This document shows, piece by piece, positions 36,862 through 45,606 of a stretch of DNA of 54,753 nt. Source of the DNA: Clostridia bacterium. GTDB taxonomy: Bacteria; Bacillota; Clostridia; Peptostreptococcales; JAAYPU01. Below the pieces are notes generated by a model. The model made no database searches, was not told where the DNA came from, and saw only the letters and a program-made list of their open reading frames with translations. The stretch spans positions 1 to 54,753 of the forward strand of contig JADQBM010000108.1 in NCBI GenBank assembly GCA_016278615.1, in the 5' to 3' direction. Each line of letters begins with the position of its first letter. The stretch's first letter is position 1. Both the position numbers and the translations under genes were made by a program.

Positions 36862-36877
36862 TGAATATTTATATTGA
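36862..36877. promoter_or_regulatory. possible ARG box overlapping the argG -35
   Basis: TGAATATTTATATTGA is an imperfect palindrome with one mismatch to the ArgR/AhrC half-site pair TGAATA and TATTCA. It overlaps the first 4 nt of the -35 box of the arg operon, a good position for repression by arginine. Confidence 0.5.
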
Positions 36878-36902
36878 TTCCCATTTTAATATCTGTTATA
36901 AT
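36874..36902 (+). promoter_or_regulatory. sigma-A promoter of argGHF
   Basis: -35 TTGATT (36874-36879), a 17-nt spacer and a perfect -10 TATAAT (36897-36902). The argG start is about 110 nt downstream, leaving a leader in which I see no clear riboswitch. Confidence 0.85.
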
Positions 36903-37011
36903 TTTATTAAATTTAATGAAGAATAATGTATGAAGTAAAGGAAGTAAAAAAATTAAATATATGACTGTAAGTAATGAATTGCTGTTTGGTCATAAATAGG
37001 AGGAAAATTTA

Positions 37012-38229
37012 ATGAATAAAGAGAAAGTAATCTTGGCCTATTCAGGCGGTTTGGATACTTCTGTCATTTTGACGTGGTTAAAAGAAGAATTAGGATATGA
37101 AGTCATCACAGTATGTGTAGACGTCGGGCAGGAGGATGACTTTAAAGCAGTAGAAAAGAAAGCTTATGCGACTGGAGCCTCGAAATCTTACATAGTCGAT
37201 GTTAAAGAAGAATTTGTAACAGATTATATATATCCTACGCTAAAAGCAGGTGCCATATACGAGGATGATTATTTATTAGGAACGTCCTTTGCGCGTCCCC
37301 TGATCACCAAAAAACTCGTAGAGATTGCAGAAAAAGAGAATGCCTCAGCCATTGCTCACGGTGCAACAGGAAAGGGAAATGACCAAGTCCGGTTTGAAGC
37401 TACCATTCATGCGCTTAATCCATCTCTTAAAATTATTGCGCCTTGGAGAATGTGGCATTTGAAATCCAGAGAAGACTGCATTGATTATGCAGAAAAGCAT
37501 CAGATTCCAATCGCTCAGACGAAAGAAAAAATATATAGTAGAGACCAGAACCTCTGGCATATCAGCCATGAAGGGGGAAATCTTGAAGACCCTTGGAATG
37601 AACATTCAGATGACATTCATGTTATGAGCCTTCCACCTGAAAAGGCAAAGGATAATCCTACCTTTATTGAACTTGGATTTGAAAAAGGTATTCCAATTTC
37701 TATTGATGGTCGCAAAATTGGTCCCGTATCTTTGTTGGCACTCCTAAATGAAATTGCCGGAGAAAACGGTGTTGGTACCATCGACATTGTTGAAAATAGA
37801 TTGGTGGGAATGAAATCACGTGGTGTCTATGAAACCCCAGGAGGTACTGTATTGTATGAAGCACATAAAGCTATGGAAAAGCTTGTGTTAGATAGAGATA
37901 CTTTGTCCTACAAAAATACCATAGCACTGAAATATGCACAGCTTGTTTATGATGGCTTATGGTTTACTCCCCTAAGAGAAGCCTTAGATGCTTTTGTAGA
38001 TGTCACACAGGAAAATGTAACTGGTACTGTAAGAGTGAAATTATATAAAGGGAATTGCACGGCCGTGGCGTCTAAATCACCTTATTCCTTATATAATGAA
38101 GAATTTGTCACTTTTGGTGCCGATGAAGTTTATAATCAAAAGGATGCAGAGGGTTTTATAAATCTCTTTACACTTCCTCTTACGATTCGGGCGATAATGA
38201 AAGAAAAAATGAAAAAGAAAGACAAATAA
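37012..38229 (+). CDS. argG: argininosuccinate synthase
   Basis: A 405-aa ATP-dependent ligase joining citrulline and aspartate. The ATP-pyrophosphatase loop AYSGGLDTS is at 9-17; further motifs are [14 protein letters not shown] and [12 protein letters not shown], and [16 protein letters not shown] precedes ATG. It is the first gene of argG - argH - argF, the last three steps of arginine synthesis in reverse order. The gap to argH carries a short heptamer/hairpin element right behind the stop codon. Confidence 0.97.
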   Translation: MNKEKVILAYSGGLDTSVILTWLKEELGYEVITVCVDVGQEDDFKAVEKKAYATGASKSYIVDVKEEFVTDYIYPTLKAGAIYEDDYLLGTSFARPLITKKLVEIAEKENASAIAHGATGKGNDQVRFEATIHALNPSLKIIAPWRMWHLKSREDCIDYAEKHQIPIAQTKEKIYSRDQNLWHISHEGGNLEDPWNEHSDDIHVMSLPPEKAKDNPTFIELGFEKGIPISIDGRKIGPVSLLALLNEIAGENGVGTIDIVENRLVGMKSRGVYETPGGTVLYEAHKAMEKLVLDRDTLSYKNTIALKYAQLVYDGLWFTPLREALDAFVDVTQENVTGTVRVKLYKGNCTAVASKSPYSLYNEEFVTFGADEVYNQKDAEGFINLFTLPLTIRAIMKEKMKKKDK

Positions 38230-38283
38230 ATTAAGAATTAAGGTTGGAAATTTGTAAACCAAATTTCTTTATTTAAACTTAAG
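38227..38283. repeat. short hairpin element D (behind argG)
   Basis: Starts at the argG stop codon: AATTAAG units (38228-38241), then hairpin GAAATTTG/CAAATTTC (38247-38267), then a T-rich TTTATTTAAACTTAAG tail. It is the smallest member of the heptamer-arm family and lies inside the arg operon. Confidence 0.7.
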
Positions 38284-38312
38284 TCTTGATTTATCTAAAA
38301 GGAGTGAGCCAA

Positions 38313-39689
38313 TTGAAATTATGGGGAGGAAGATTTTCTAAGAATACAGCATCCTTGGTGGATGCCTTTAATGCTTCTATTGAGTTTGATCAAAAGCTCT
38401 ACCGTCAAGATATCCAAGGCAGTATTGCTCATGCAAAAATGCTTGGGAAACAAGGCATTATATCTTCATCAGAAGCTGAATTGATTATAGAAAATCTTAA
38501 AGCAATACGCAGAGAAATTGAAACAGGTAAAATTGAATTTAAAATTGAATTAGAAGATATTCATATGAATATAGAAAAAATATTGACAGACCGAATTGGA
38601 GATACAGGCAAAAAACTTCATACTGCTCGAAGCAGAAATGACCAAGTCGCTGTGGGCATTCGTCTATATGTTAAAGAATCCATTATAGAGATTAATGAAC
38701 TCTTAGAAGCATTGTTAAAAACCTTTGTTTCTATTTCTGAAGAAAATATAGACACAGTTCTTCCTGGTTACACACATTTACAAAGAGCCCAACCTGTCAC
38801 ATTTGCTTATCATATAATGGCCTATTTCCAGATGTTTTCAAGAGACATGGATCGCCTAAAGGATTGTTATAAAAGAACCGACTATTTGCCCTTGGGATCT
38901 GGAGCCTTAGCAGGCACAACTTATGAAACCGACCGTGATTTTTTAGCAAAAGAACTGGACTTTTCTAACATCTGTGAAAATGCTATGGATGCCGTAAGTG
39001 ATCGGGATTTCATCATAGAATTCACCAGCTGTGCTTCTATCCTTATGATGCACTTAAGCCGATTTTGTGAAGAATTGATTCTTTGGAGTTCATCGGAATT
39101 TGATTTTATAGAAATGGATGATGCCTATAGTACGGGTAGCAGCATTATGCCTCAAAAAAAGAATCCAGACTTAGCGGAACTCATTAGAGGCAAAACAGGT
39201 AGAGTCTATGGCAATTTATTCAATATCTTAACTCTTATGAAGTCTTTACCCTTAGCTTATAACAAGGATATGCAAGAAGATAAACCGCCCTTGTTTGATA
39301 CAGTAGAAACACTTAAAAGCTCAATAGCTATTTTCATAGAAATGATTCAAACCATGAAAATAAAGCAAGATAATATGTATCATGCAGCAAAAACTGGTTT
39401 TTTAAATGCAACAGATGCTGCTGATTATTTGGTTCTAAAAGGAATTCCTTTTAGAGAATGTCATGAAATCATTGGAAAAATCGTCCTTTACTGTATTGAG
39501 AATCATAAAACCATTGAAGATCTTCCTTTAGATAAATTGAAACAGTTTTCAAATAAGTTTCAAGAGGATATTTATGAAAAGATAAGCATCAGAAGTTGCA
39601 TTGAAGCAAAGAAGTCATCTGGCTCTACTTCCCATAATAGTGTGATTTCTATGATTGAAAGTGCAAAGAAGAAGCTAAAAATAGATTAG
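38313..39689 (+). CDS. argH: argininosuccinate lyase
   Basis: A 458-aa enzyme splitting argininosuccinate into arginine and fumarate. The conserved N-terminus KLWGGRFSK begins right after TTG at 38313, which has GGAG 8 nt upstream, so TTG is the start. Signature motifs are HTARSRNDQVA, PGYTHLQRAQPV and GSSIMPQKKNPD. It is followed by argF after 12 nt. Confidence 0.96.
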   Translation: MKLWGGRFSKNTASLVDAFNASIEFDQKLYRQDIQGSIAHAKMLGKQGIISSSEAELIIENLKAIRREIETGKIEFKIELEDIHMNIEKILTDRIGDTGKKLHTARSRNDQVAVGIRLYVKESIIEINELLEALLKTFVSISEENIDTVLPGYTHLQRAQPVTFAYHIMAYFQMFSRDMDRLKDCYKRTDYLPLGSGALAGTTYETDRDFLAKELDFSNICENAMDAVSDRDFIIEFTSCASILMMHLSRFCEELILWSSSEFDFIEMDDAYSTGSSIMPQKKNPDLAELIRGKTGRVYGNLFNILTLMKSLPLAYNKDMQEDKPPLFDTVETLKSSIAIFIEMIQTMKIKQDNMYHAAKTGFLNATDAADYLVLKGIPFRECHEIIGKIVLYCIENHKTIEDLPLDKLKQFSNKFQEDIYEKISIRSCIEAKKSSGSTSHNSVISMIESAKKKLKID

Positions 39690-39701
39690 GGGGAAATAAT
39701 T

Positions 39702-40718
39702 ATGTCACAAAATCTGCTTGGGCGAAGCTTTTTAACTCTACTGGATTATTCATCAGTTGAGTTGCAGTTTCTAATTGATACTGCAAAATTTTTAAAAGAA
39801 AAAAAGAAAAATGGTATTAAAGATTCTCTGTTAGAAGGAAAAAACATTGTATTGCTCTTTGAAAAAACTTCAACACGAACCCGTTGTGCCTTTGAAGTAG
39901 GTGCTATGGACGAAGGCGCCGGCGTTACTTTTCTTGGGATGAAAGATAGCCAAATGGGCAAAAAGGAAACCTTTGAAGACACTGCACAGGTTTTAGGCAG
40001 AATGTATGATGGGATTGAATTCCGTGGCTATAAACAAGAAACAGTTGAAACTTTGGCTAAATACTCTGGAGTGCCAGTGTTTAATGGACTTACAGACGCC
40101 TATCATCCGACTCAGATTTTAGCTGACTTTCTAACTATTTCCGAACACATTGATAAACCATTTAATGATGTTAATTTTGTCTTTGTTGGCGATGCGCGAA
40201 ACAATATGGGAAATTCTTTAATGATTGGGTGTGCAAAATTAGGTATGAACTTTACTTCATTAGCTCCTAAAGAATTATTCCCTGAACCCGCTTTGGTTAA
40301 AAAAGTTCAAAAAATTGCTGATGAAACCGGTTCTTCTATCCGATTTACAGAAGATATTGTAGAAGCTGTTAAAAACGCTGATGTTATTTATACAGATGCC
40401 TGGATTTCTATGGGCGAGGAGCACTTAGCAGAAGAACGTGTCGCACTTCTTTCTTCTTATAAAGTGACCATGGATATGTTAAAGAAAACCGAAAATCCTC
40501 ATGTTATCTTCATGCATTGTTTGCCGGCTTTTCATAATTTCGAAACAGATTTTGCAAAGGAAATGCTGGAACAATATGATTTGGATATATGTGAAGTAGA
40601 AGACGAAGTGTTTAAGAGCAAGCATTCCGTGGTATTCGATGAAGCAGAAAACCGTTTGCATACCATAAAAGCCATTATGGTCGCTTCTCTCTCAGAGAAA
40701 TTTTATAAGAAAAGATAA
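39702..40718 (+). CDS. argF: ornithine carbamoyltransferase
   Basis: A 338-aa transferase making citrulline from ornithine and carbamoyl phosphate. The carbamoyl-phosphate loop STRTR is at 57-61; HPTQILADF and FMHCLPAFHN follow in the expected places. AGGGGGAAA precedes ATG. The same family includes catabolic ArcB; the argG-argH context favours the biosynthetic role. Its stop codon lies in the first AGATAAG unit of repeat element E. Confidence 0.95.
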   Translation: MSQNLLGRSFLTLLDYSSVELQFLIDTAKFLKEKKKNGIKDSLLEGKNIVLLFEKTSTRTRCAFEVGAMDEGAGVTFLGMKDSQMGKKETFEDTAQVLGRMYDGIEFRGYKQETVETLAKYSGVPVFNGLTDAYHPTQILADFLTISEHIDKPFNDVNFVFVGDARNNMGNSLMIGCAKLGMNFTSLAPKELFPEPALVKKVQKIADETGSSIRFTEDIVEAVKNADVIYTDAWISMGEEHLAEERVALLSSYKVTMDMLKKTENPHVIFMHCLPAFHNFETDFAKEMLEQYDLDICEVEDEVFKSKHSVVFDEAENRLHTIKAIMVASLSEKFYKKR

Positions 40719-40930
40719 GAAAAGATAAATAATAGATAACAGATAACAGATAAAAGTTAAGGAGGATTTTGTTATACAAAATCTTCTTTTTATTTTGTGC
40801 CCATGTTGGGCACACATCTAATGTAAGTTTTGCCCTTTGGCAAAACTCACCACAACTATTATCTATTATCTGTTATCTCTTATCTCTCCTATCTTTTTGT
40901 TATCTATTATCTGTTATCTCTTATCTCTCA
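40714..40930. repeat. heptamer-arm hairpin element E (between argF and the Fic-like gene)
   Basis: Left arm AGATAAG/AGATAAC units (40714-40757). Three hairpins: GATTTTGT/ACAAAATC (40765-40783), GTGCCCA/TGGGCAC (40797-40813), AGTTTTGCC/GGCAAAACT (40826-40847). Right arm: two blocks of TTATCT-type units (about 40857-40930). It joins the 3' ends of two convergent genes; seen from either gene the order is stop, purine heptamers, hairpin. Confidence 0.85.
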
Positions 40931-40941
40931 GTTCTTAGTTC

Positions 40942-41661
40942 TCAGTTTCCACTTGTTAACTGTAAAAAAAGTTCAAGTCTTGAATGTAGTATATTGAGAA
41001 GTAACTCATAGAATTCAGCTGTTTCCTGTTTGGTCACAAAGCCTGAGATCAATTGGAAATAAGTCTTTGATTGCATTCTAAAATCTATTGGTGGAAATCC
41101 TTCTTTCAATAATTCATAATTCAATAAGGCTCTAGCAATTTTTTCATTGCTATCTTCATAAGGATATATTTCAATGAGTTTGTTATGTAACAATAATCCC
41201 CTAGAAATGAAATTCATTTTTTGAGCATCTGAATGGTACCATTGAATTAATTCTTCCATTAACAATGGGATTTCTTTAAAGTGAGTGGGGACATAATGAA
41301 TATCTTGTATAACAGGGTTGTTCTGCCTAAACCGCATGGAACGATTCGTTGAGAGGAAAGAATGAATCTCATTAACTTCTTTAAGAAAAAGGTTATCCTT
41401 TTTCTTAACCATTTCTTCTATAAAGCTGATGCCTTCTTCATGATATCTTACTATCATATGATCCTCTATGGTCCTTTCAAGAATACACTCCCCTTTTAAT
41501 ATCGTTAATGTTTCATGAAGGGTTAAATGACTTCCACTCAATCTGTTGGATGAGTATATCCACTCAGAGAGCCATATTTCCCTTAAATAGTTTTCAGTTG
41601 TTGAAGCGTATGGCTTCCTATTCTCTAGCAAATATCTCTTTTTATTAATCTCTCGTATCAT
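40942..41661 (-). CDS. Fic-fold protein with degenerate active site
   Basis: A 239-aa protein whose layout matches Fic AMP-transferases: an inhibitory-helix-like SSNRLSGS at 37-44, LTLHETLTILKGE, an alpha-rich middle, and LLHNKLIEIYPYEDSNEKIARALLNYELLKEGFPP. The catalytic motif HPFxDGNGRxxR reads YPYEDSNEKIAR at 166-177: the catalytic His is Tyr, both Gly and the first Arg are lost. The Glu of the inhibitory motif is also lost. AMP transfer is therefore unlikely; a binding or scaffold role is possible. It follows the lipoprotein gene in the same direction, separated by a hairpin. Confidence 0.72.
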   Translation of the reverse strand: MIREINKKRYLLENRKPYASTTENYLREIWLSEWIYSSNRLSGSHLTLHETLTILKGECILERTIEDHMIVRYHEEGISFIEEMVKKKDNLFLKEVNEIHSFLSTNRSMRFRQNNPVIQDIHYVPTHFKEIPLLMEELIQWYHSDAQKMNFISRGLLLHNKLIEIYPYEDSNEKIARALLNYELLKEGFPPIDFRMQSKTYFQLISGFVTKQETAEFYELLLNILHSRLELFLQLTSGN

Positions 41662-41688
41662 TTTTTCACCTGCTTGTATCCATCAATA

Positions 41689-41711
41689 GGGAAAGGTCTA
41701 TGACCTCTCCC
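41689..41711 (-). other. intercistronic hairpin
   Basis: GGGAAAGGTC (41689-41698) and GACCTCTCCC (41702-41711) pair over 10 bp with one mismatch. It lies between the lipoprotein and Fic-like genes. No T-run follows, so it is probably not a full terminator. Confidence 0.5.
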
Positions 41712-41717
41712 CACGCC

Positions 41718-42590
41718 TTAATTCATGAAAGGTAATTCCTGTGCATCCATTGCTTCTTCTGGTACTTCAAAGTCTTCTACATTATTTTGATTATAAACCA
41801 CCATGGTCATTTCCATTTTAGCATCTTTATATATTTCAGCAACTTCTGAGAGCATTTCATCTTGGGTCGTCATGGCTTCTCCAATTTTTTGCATAGCTTC
41901 ACTTAAATCCATGTAGTATTTTACAATTTCCAAGTTGGACTTATCGACCCAAACAGAATAAGTTAAGTTTCCCATATTCGAAATGGTTTCCATGACACCA
42001 GATCCTAAGATACCCCCTACGTCTAAGGAGTCGTTTTTTTCCAGAAGCTCTTTATACATATCAAAAGATACTGTAAGATCGATTTTAACGGTATCTCTTT
42101 CTCTGATGACTTCCTCTTCAACTACTTCAGCACTCTCTAAATATTCCATAAATAATCCAATGTTTTCCATTGGGTCCATGGACATCATTTCCACCAATGA
42201 AGGATCACTGATTACCATCTTATACCATTGGTCTTCTACGTTTTGATAAATAACAAACCCTTCCTCTTCCTGAATCATATATTGCTCCATGGTTTGACTC
42301 TGTTCCAATTCAGGCATATCCATATCAAGTGTCATATGCATTTTCATGGGATCCATTATGACAACCCCTGTCCCTGACATATCCATTTGAACAAGACCTT
42401 GTTCGGGAATATTCATTTCCATTAACGTTGTAATCTCCATTTCATAACTCTTCCACTCTGCAGATTTCGTAATAGATTCTTGCAAAATCTCCTGAGCAGA
42501 TTTATTAGAAACCATATCTTTTTCAGAACAAGCAGACGTACTAAGTATTAACGCAATCGTCAGCGTTATTGAGATAATAATTCGTTTCAT
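41718..42590 (-). CDS. methionine-rich lipoprotein, DUF6612-like
   Basis: A 290-aa predicted lipoprotein. The signal peptide MKRIIISITLTIALILS ends with the lipobox TSAC (Cys21). The mature part carries repeated beta-strand text such as WKSYEMEITTLMEMN and MHMTLDMDMPE, and VWVDKSNLEIVKYYMDL, like lipoproteins that bind hydrophobic ligands or the DUF6612 family. Methionine is unusually frequent. AGGAGGAAG precedes ATG. No function can be named. Confidence 0.75.
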   Translation of the reverse strand: MKRIIISITLTIALILSTSACSEKDMVSNKSAQEILQESITKSAEWKSYEMEITTLMEMNIPEQGLVQMDMSGTGVVIMDPMKMHMTLDMDMPELEQSQTMEQYMIQEEEGFVIYQNVEDQWYKMVISDPSLVEMMSMDPMENIGLFMEYLESAEVVEEEVIRERDTVKIDLTVSFDMYKELLEKNDSLDVGGILGSGVMETISNMGNLTYSVWVDKSNLEIVKYYMDLSEAMQKIGEAMTTQDEMLSEVAEIYKDAKMEMTMVVYNQNNVEDFEVPEEAMDAQELPFMN

Positions 42591-42795
42591 TCTCTTCCTC
42601 CTAAATTTTAATTCATTATAAATATAACATAGTCCAAGACTAATTTAAACTTTGGTTTTTATGTGACGGATCAAACCATTTATCCCCTGAGTATACATCG
42701 TTTTAAGTATACCATTTAGATATTGAAAATGATATTTTTTTACTATTATGGATATACTATAAAACAAACTATAAATCTAAGAGGAGGTGGCATGA

Positions 42796-43248
42796 ATCAT
42801 ATTAGGATTTAATGTATCCTATCCACTAATTTGGATTGCCTTAGCGGTTATTTTTGCAATTATTGAGGCCTTTACTTTAGGGCTCACAACCATTTGGTTT
42901 ACAGTAGGCGCATTGGTTGCAATGTTATCTGCATTAATTGGTTTGTCCATAACCTGGCAAATTCTGTTTTTCCTAATTTCATCCTCATTCCTCATCTATT
43001 TTACAAGACCTTTTGCTGTAAATTTGTTAAGAGTGGGAAAAGAAAAAACAAATGCTCAATCGCTTATTGGCGAAATAGGCTTAGTAATTGAGGAAATAGC
43101 ACCTTTTGAAACAGGACTTGTCAAAGTATGGGGGCAAATATGGACAGCCAAATCCTTAGACACAGAGATCATTCACAGAAAAGAAAAAGTACGCATCATA
43201 TCAATTGTAGGCGTCAAACTAATGGTAAAAAAATTAAAAGAAGAATAA
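42796..43248 (+). CDS. NfeD-family membrane protein; apparent ATC start
   Basis: A 150-aa NfeD protein: membrane segments LIWIALAVIFAIIEAFTLGL, IWFTVGALVAMLSALIG and ILFFLISSSFLIYF, then a soluble OB-fold (LIGEIGLVIEEIAPFETGLV, VKVWGQIWTAKS). The frame is open back to a TGA at 42793. No ATG, GTG or TTG occurs before 42913, which would delete two conserved membrane segments. ATC at 42796 lies 8 nt behind AGGAGG. An out-of-frame ATG at 42792 stops after six codons. So the start is non-canonical or a one-base frameshift has occurred. It is paired with the SPFH gene, its usual partner. Confidence 0.8.
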   Translation: MILGFNVSYPLIWIALAVIFAIIEAFTLGLTTIWFTVGALVAMLSALIGLSITWQILFFLISSSFLIYFTRPFAVNLLRVGKEKTNAQSLIGEIGLVIEEIAPFETGLVKVWGQIWTAKSLDTEIIHRKEKVRIISIVGVKLMVKKLKEE

Positions 43249-43272
43249 AAAACCAACAGGAGGTAATTGAAT

Positions 43273-44175
43273 ATGTTTGAAATGGGAATACCGATTATAT
43301 TAATATTTATAGCCATTCTCCTTATTATTACAAACATCCGAGTGGTTCCTCAAGCGCATTCGTATGTTATTGAAAGATTAGGAGCTTATGAATCTACTTG
43401 GCAAGTGGGTATTCATATTAAAATTCCCCTAATTGACAAGATTTCAGAAAAAGTGTCCGTAAAGGAACGCGTTATAGATTTTCCACCACAACCTGTCATA
43501 ACAAAAGACAATATCACCATGCAAATTGATACAGTTATATACTATCAAATCACAGATCCAAAATTGTATACCTATGGCGTCGAAAATCCACTTTCTGCTA
43601 TTGAAAACCTTACTGCAACCACGCTTCGAAACATTATTGGAGATTTAGAGCTTGATGACACACTTACCAGTCGAGATATAATCAATACTAAAATGAGAAG
43701 CATCTTGGATGAAGCTACAGATCCATGGGGTATTAAAATCAACCGGGTAGAGGTTAAAAACATCATCCCTCCAGAAGGTATTCAACAAGCAATGGAAAAA
43801 CAAATGCGTGCCGAAAGAGAAAGAAGAGAGTCCATTTTACGAGCGGAAGGGGAAAAAAGATCGGCAATCCTTGTTGCAGAAGGTCAAAAAGAAGCTGTGA
43901 TTCTTCAGGCGGAAGCAGCAAAACAATCTGCTATTAGAGAGTCCGAAGGTCAAGCCGAAGCGATATTAAAGGTGCAACAAGCAACATCAGAAGGTTTGAA
44001 GATGCTGAAGGCCGCTGAAGTGGACAAAGCGGTTATTTCACTCAAAAGCTTAGAAGCCTTTGCAAGAATCGCTGATGGGAAAGCAACTAAAATTATTATC
44101 CCTTCTGAAATTCAAGGGCTTGCAGGTTTGGCCACATCTATTTCAGAGATACTAAATAGCAAACAAAGTTCTTAG
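43273..44175 (+). CDS. SPFH/band-7 family membrane protein (stomatin/QmcA-like)
   Basis: A 300-aa protein with an N-terminal membrane segment (IPIILIFIAILLIITNI), a band-7 domain (VVPQAHSYVIERLGAYE, VKERVIDFPPQPVITKDN) and a long Ala/Glu-rich coiled coil (RAERERRESILRAEGEKR). ATG at 43273 has AGGAGG 9 nt upstream. Such proteins form oligomeric rings on the membrane and act with NfeD partners in membrane-domain organisation. Its stop codon is 1 nt from that of the convergent ylqH-like gene. Confidence 0.92.
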   Translation: MFEMGIPIILIFIAILLIITNIRVVPQAHSYVIERLGAYESTWQVGIHIKIPLIDKISEKVSVKERVIDFPPQPVITKDNITMQIDTVIYYQITDPKLYTYGVENPLSAIENLTATTLRNIIGDLELDDTLTSRDIINTKMRSILDEATDPWGIKINRVEVKNIIPPEGIQQAMEKQMRAERERRESILRAEGEKRSAILVAEGQKEAVILQAEAAKQSAIRESEGQAEAILKVQQATSEGLKMLKAAEVDKAVISLKSLEAFARIADGKATKIIIPSEIQGLAGLATSISEILNSKQSS

Positions 44176-44176
44176 T

Positions 44177-44479
44177 CTACTTAAGGTCGTTGGAGGTTTT
44201 AATAATATAAGCAAATATTTCTGATACCACCTGATATAATTCTGAAGGAATTTCTTGCCCCAATTCAAGCTGCGATAATAGCCCTGCTGCAGTTTCATCG
44301 CGGCAAATGGGAATTCCTGCTTTATTTGCAACTTCAATAATACGCTCAGCTATATATCCCGCTCCAGAAGCAACAATAACTGGCGATGTATCTTTATTTT
44401 CATCATAAGAAAGGGCTACGGCATTTTTTATTTCTTTATCGTTGTATGAGAGTCGTCGATAATTATTATGCTTTGACAT
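44177..44479 (-). CDS. FlhB C-terminal-like protein (YlqH family)
   Basis: A 100-aa protein matching only the cytoplasmic tail of FlhB/EscU export-switch proteins: NAVALSYDENKDTSPVIVAS, GAGYIAERIIEVANKAGIPI and LELGQEIPSELYQVVSEIFA. The self-cleavage motif NPTH is not present. Stand-alone tails of this kind (YlqH in Bacillus) occur in Firmicutes and their role is unclear. ATG at 44479 overlaps the end of the FliK-like gene, indicating coupling. Confidence 0.88.
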   Translation of the reverse strand: MSKHNNYRRLSYNDKEIKNAVALSYDENKDTSPVIVASGAGYIAERIIEVANKAGIPICRDETAAGLLSQLELGQEIPSELYQVVSEIFAYIIKTSNDLK

Positions 44480-45563
44480 TGATTCCATCCCTTCTTTCGT
44501 GTGAATTGGGAAATACTTCCCTTAATATACGGGCCTGTTTCAATACCATGACTTGGACCCTATTTGAATGGAGACCTGCCTTAGAAGCAGCGTTTCTGAT
44601 GATTTCTTCCAAGTCAAAAAACTCATTAACAAGAGAAGGGGGACAATAAACATGGGTGTCCAATTTCTTGCCTTCAAAAAATATATCTATCTCAAATCGC
44701 CCCATGCTTGTAATATCAATGATCAACAACATACGGATGCTTTTCTCAACCGTCTTTGGTTCTTCTTCATTTTCGCTATTTGAATCCACCCATAATTCCC
44801 CAAATCCACTAATATCTTCATACTTTATGGGGAGCACAAAATGAAGCATAGGTGATTTCATGCTCTGCCCCGCCAATATAACTTTCAGTATTTGCTCACT
44901 GGCAGACTTAAACAAATTGTTTGCCTTATCTATATGGTCTTCTATAAAAGATAAAATTTTTCCTATTACTACCGTTTCTTTCTCAGAGTCCCCTAATATA
45001 GGTTTCCGGATAAAAGAATGTCCTTCGTCCAGAAGTTTTATAAATCGCCTTATTTCTCCCATGGTCTTTTTATTCTGTGTTTTTTGAAGTATCTTAGATA
45101 GTTCTATAAGAGATAATTTCATGTTTTTTTCTATATTTGTGTTTGAAGATTCTGATATATATTCTTTTAAAATCTGAACTACAGCATTTTCTACTCTTTC
45201 ATTATGGGGATTATTCTTGAGAATACTTCTTAGAAGATCAAAAAATTCACCTTTAAAAAGGTTTGTATACTGATGCTGATTTTTGATTTCATAAGGAATG
45301 GATTCAGGTAATATCAACAATTGAGAAAGACCATCTTGAGAGAAAGATGCTCCGTAATGGTATAGGTCTTTTATTGCATTCATAAGACTTGCCGGTTCTT
45401 TTCTATTCAGAATCTCCCATGGAGCAGTCTCCAACTTTTGCTGAGATTGATTCAAAAGATTCCGTTGAATTGACGCTGTGTCTTTACTTGAAGCTGATAA
45501 GATATGCTTATGGTACTTTAAAAGTCTTTCTGTTGCATTTATTTTTGTAAAGGAATCTGTCAT
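44466..45563 (-). CDS. FliK-like / YlqG-type protein upstream of the FlhB-tail protein
   Basis: A 365-aa alpha-rich protein. The N-terminal ~230 residues have no motif I recognise. The C-terminal part (FVLPIKYEDISGFGELWVDS, IDITSMGRFEIDIFFEGKKL and a final helix) resembles the C-terminal domain of the hook-length control protein FliK. FliK interacts with the FlhB tail in flagellar export, and here the next gene, overlapping by 14 nt, is an FlhB tail. No other flagellar gene is nearby. AAAGGAGA precedes ATG. Confidence 0.6.
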   Translation of the reverse strand: MTDSFTKINATERLLKYHKHILSASSKDTASIQRNLLNQSQQKLETAPWEILNRKEPASLMNAIKDLYHYGASFSQDGLSQLLILPESIPYEIKNQHQYTNLFKGEFFDLLRSILKNNPHNERVENAVVQILKEYISESSNTNIEKNMKLSLIELSKILQKTQNKKTMGEIRRFIKLLDEGHSFIRKPILGDSEKETVVIGKILSFIEDHIDKANNLFKSASEQILKVILAGQSMKSPMLHFVLPIKYEDISGFGELWVDSNSENEEEPKTVEKSIRMLLIIDITSMGRFEIDIFFEGKKLDTHVYCPPSLVNEFFDLEEIIRNAASKAGLHSNRVQVMVLKQARILREVFPNSHERRDGINVKA

Positions 45564-45606
45564 AACCCAATCTCCTTTAATTTAAAAAAACGGATAAATC
45601 AATATG

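Noticed and set aside
40769-41011. 80-aa plus-strand frame after argF
   Set aside because: It consists of translated GTTATCT heptamers and runs into the end of the Fic-like gene on the opposite strand.
42723-42760. Promoter for the NfeD-SPFH pair
   Set aside because: TTGAAA at 42723-42728 and TATACT at 42753-42758 are 24 nt apart, too far for a sigma-A promoter.
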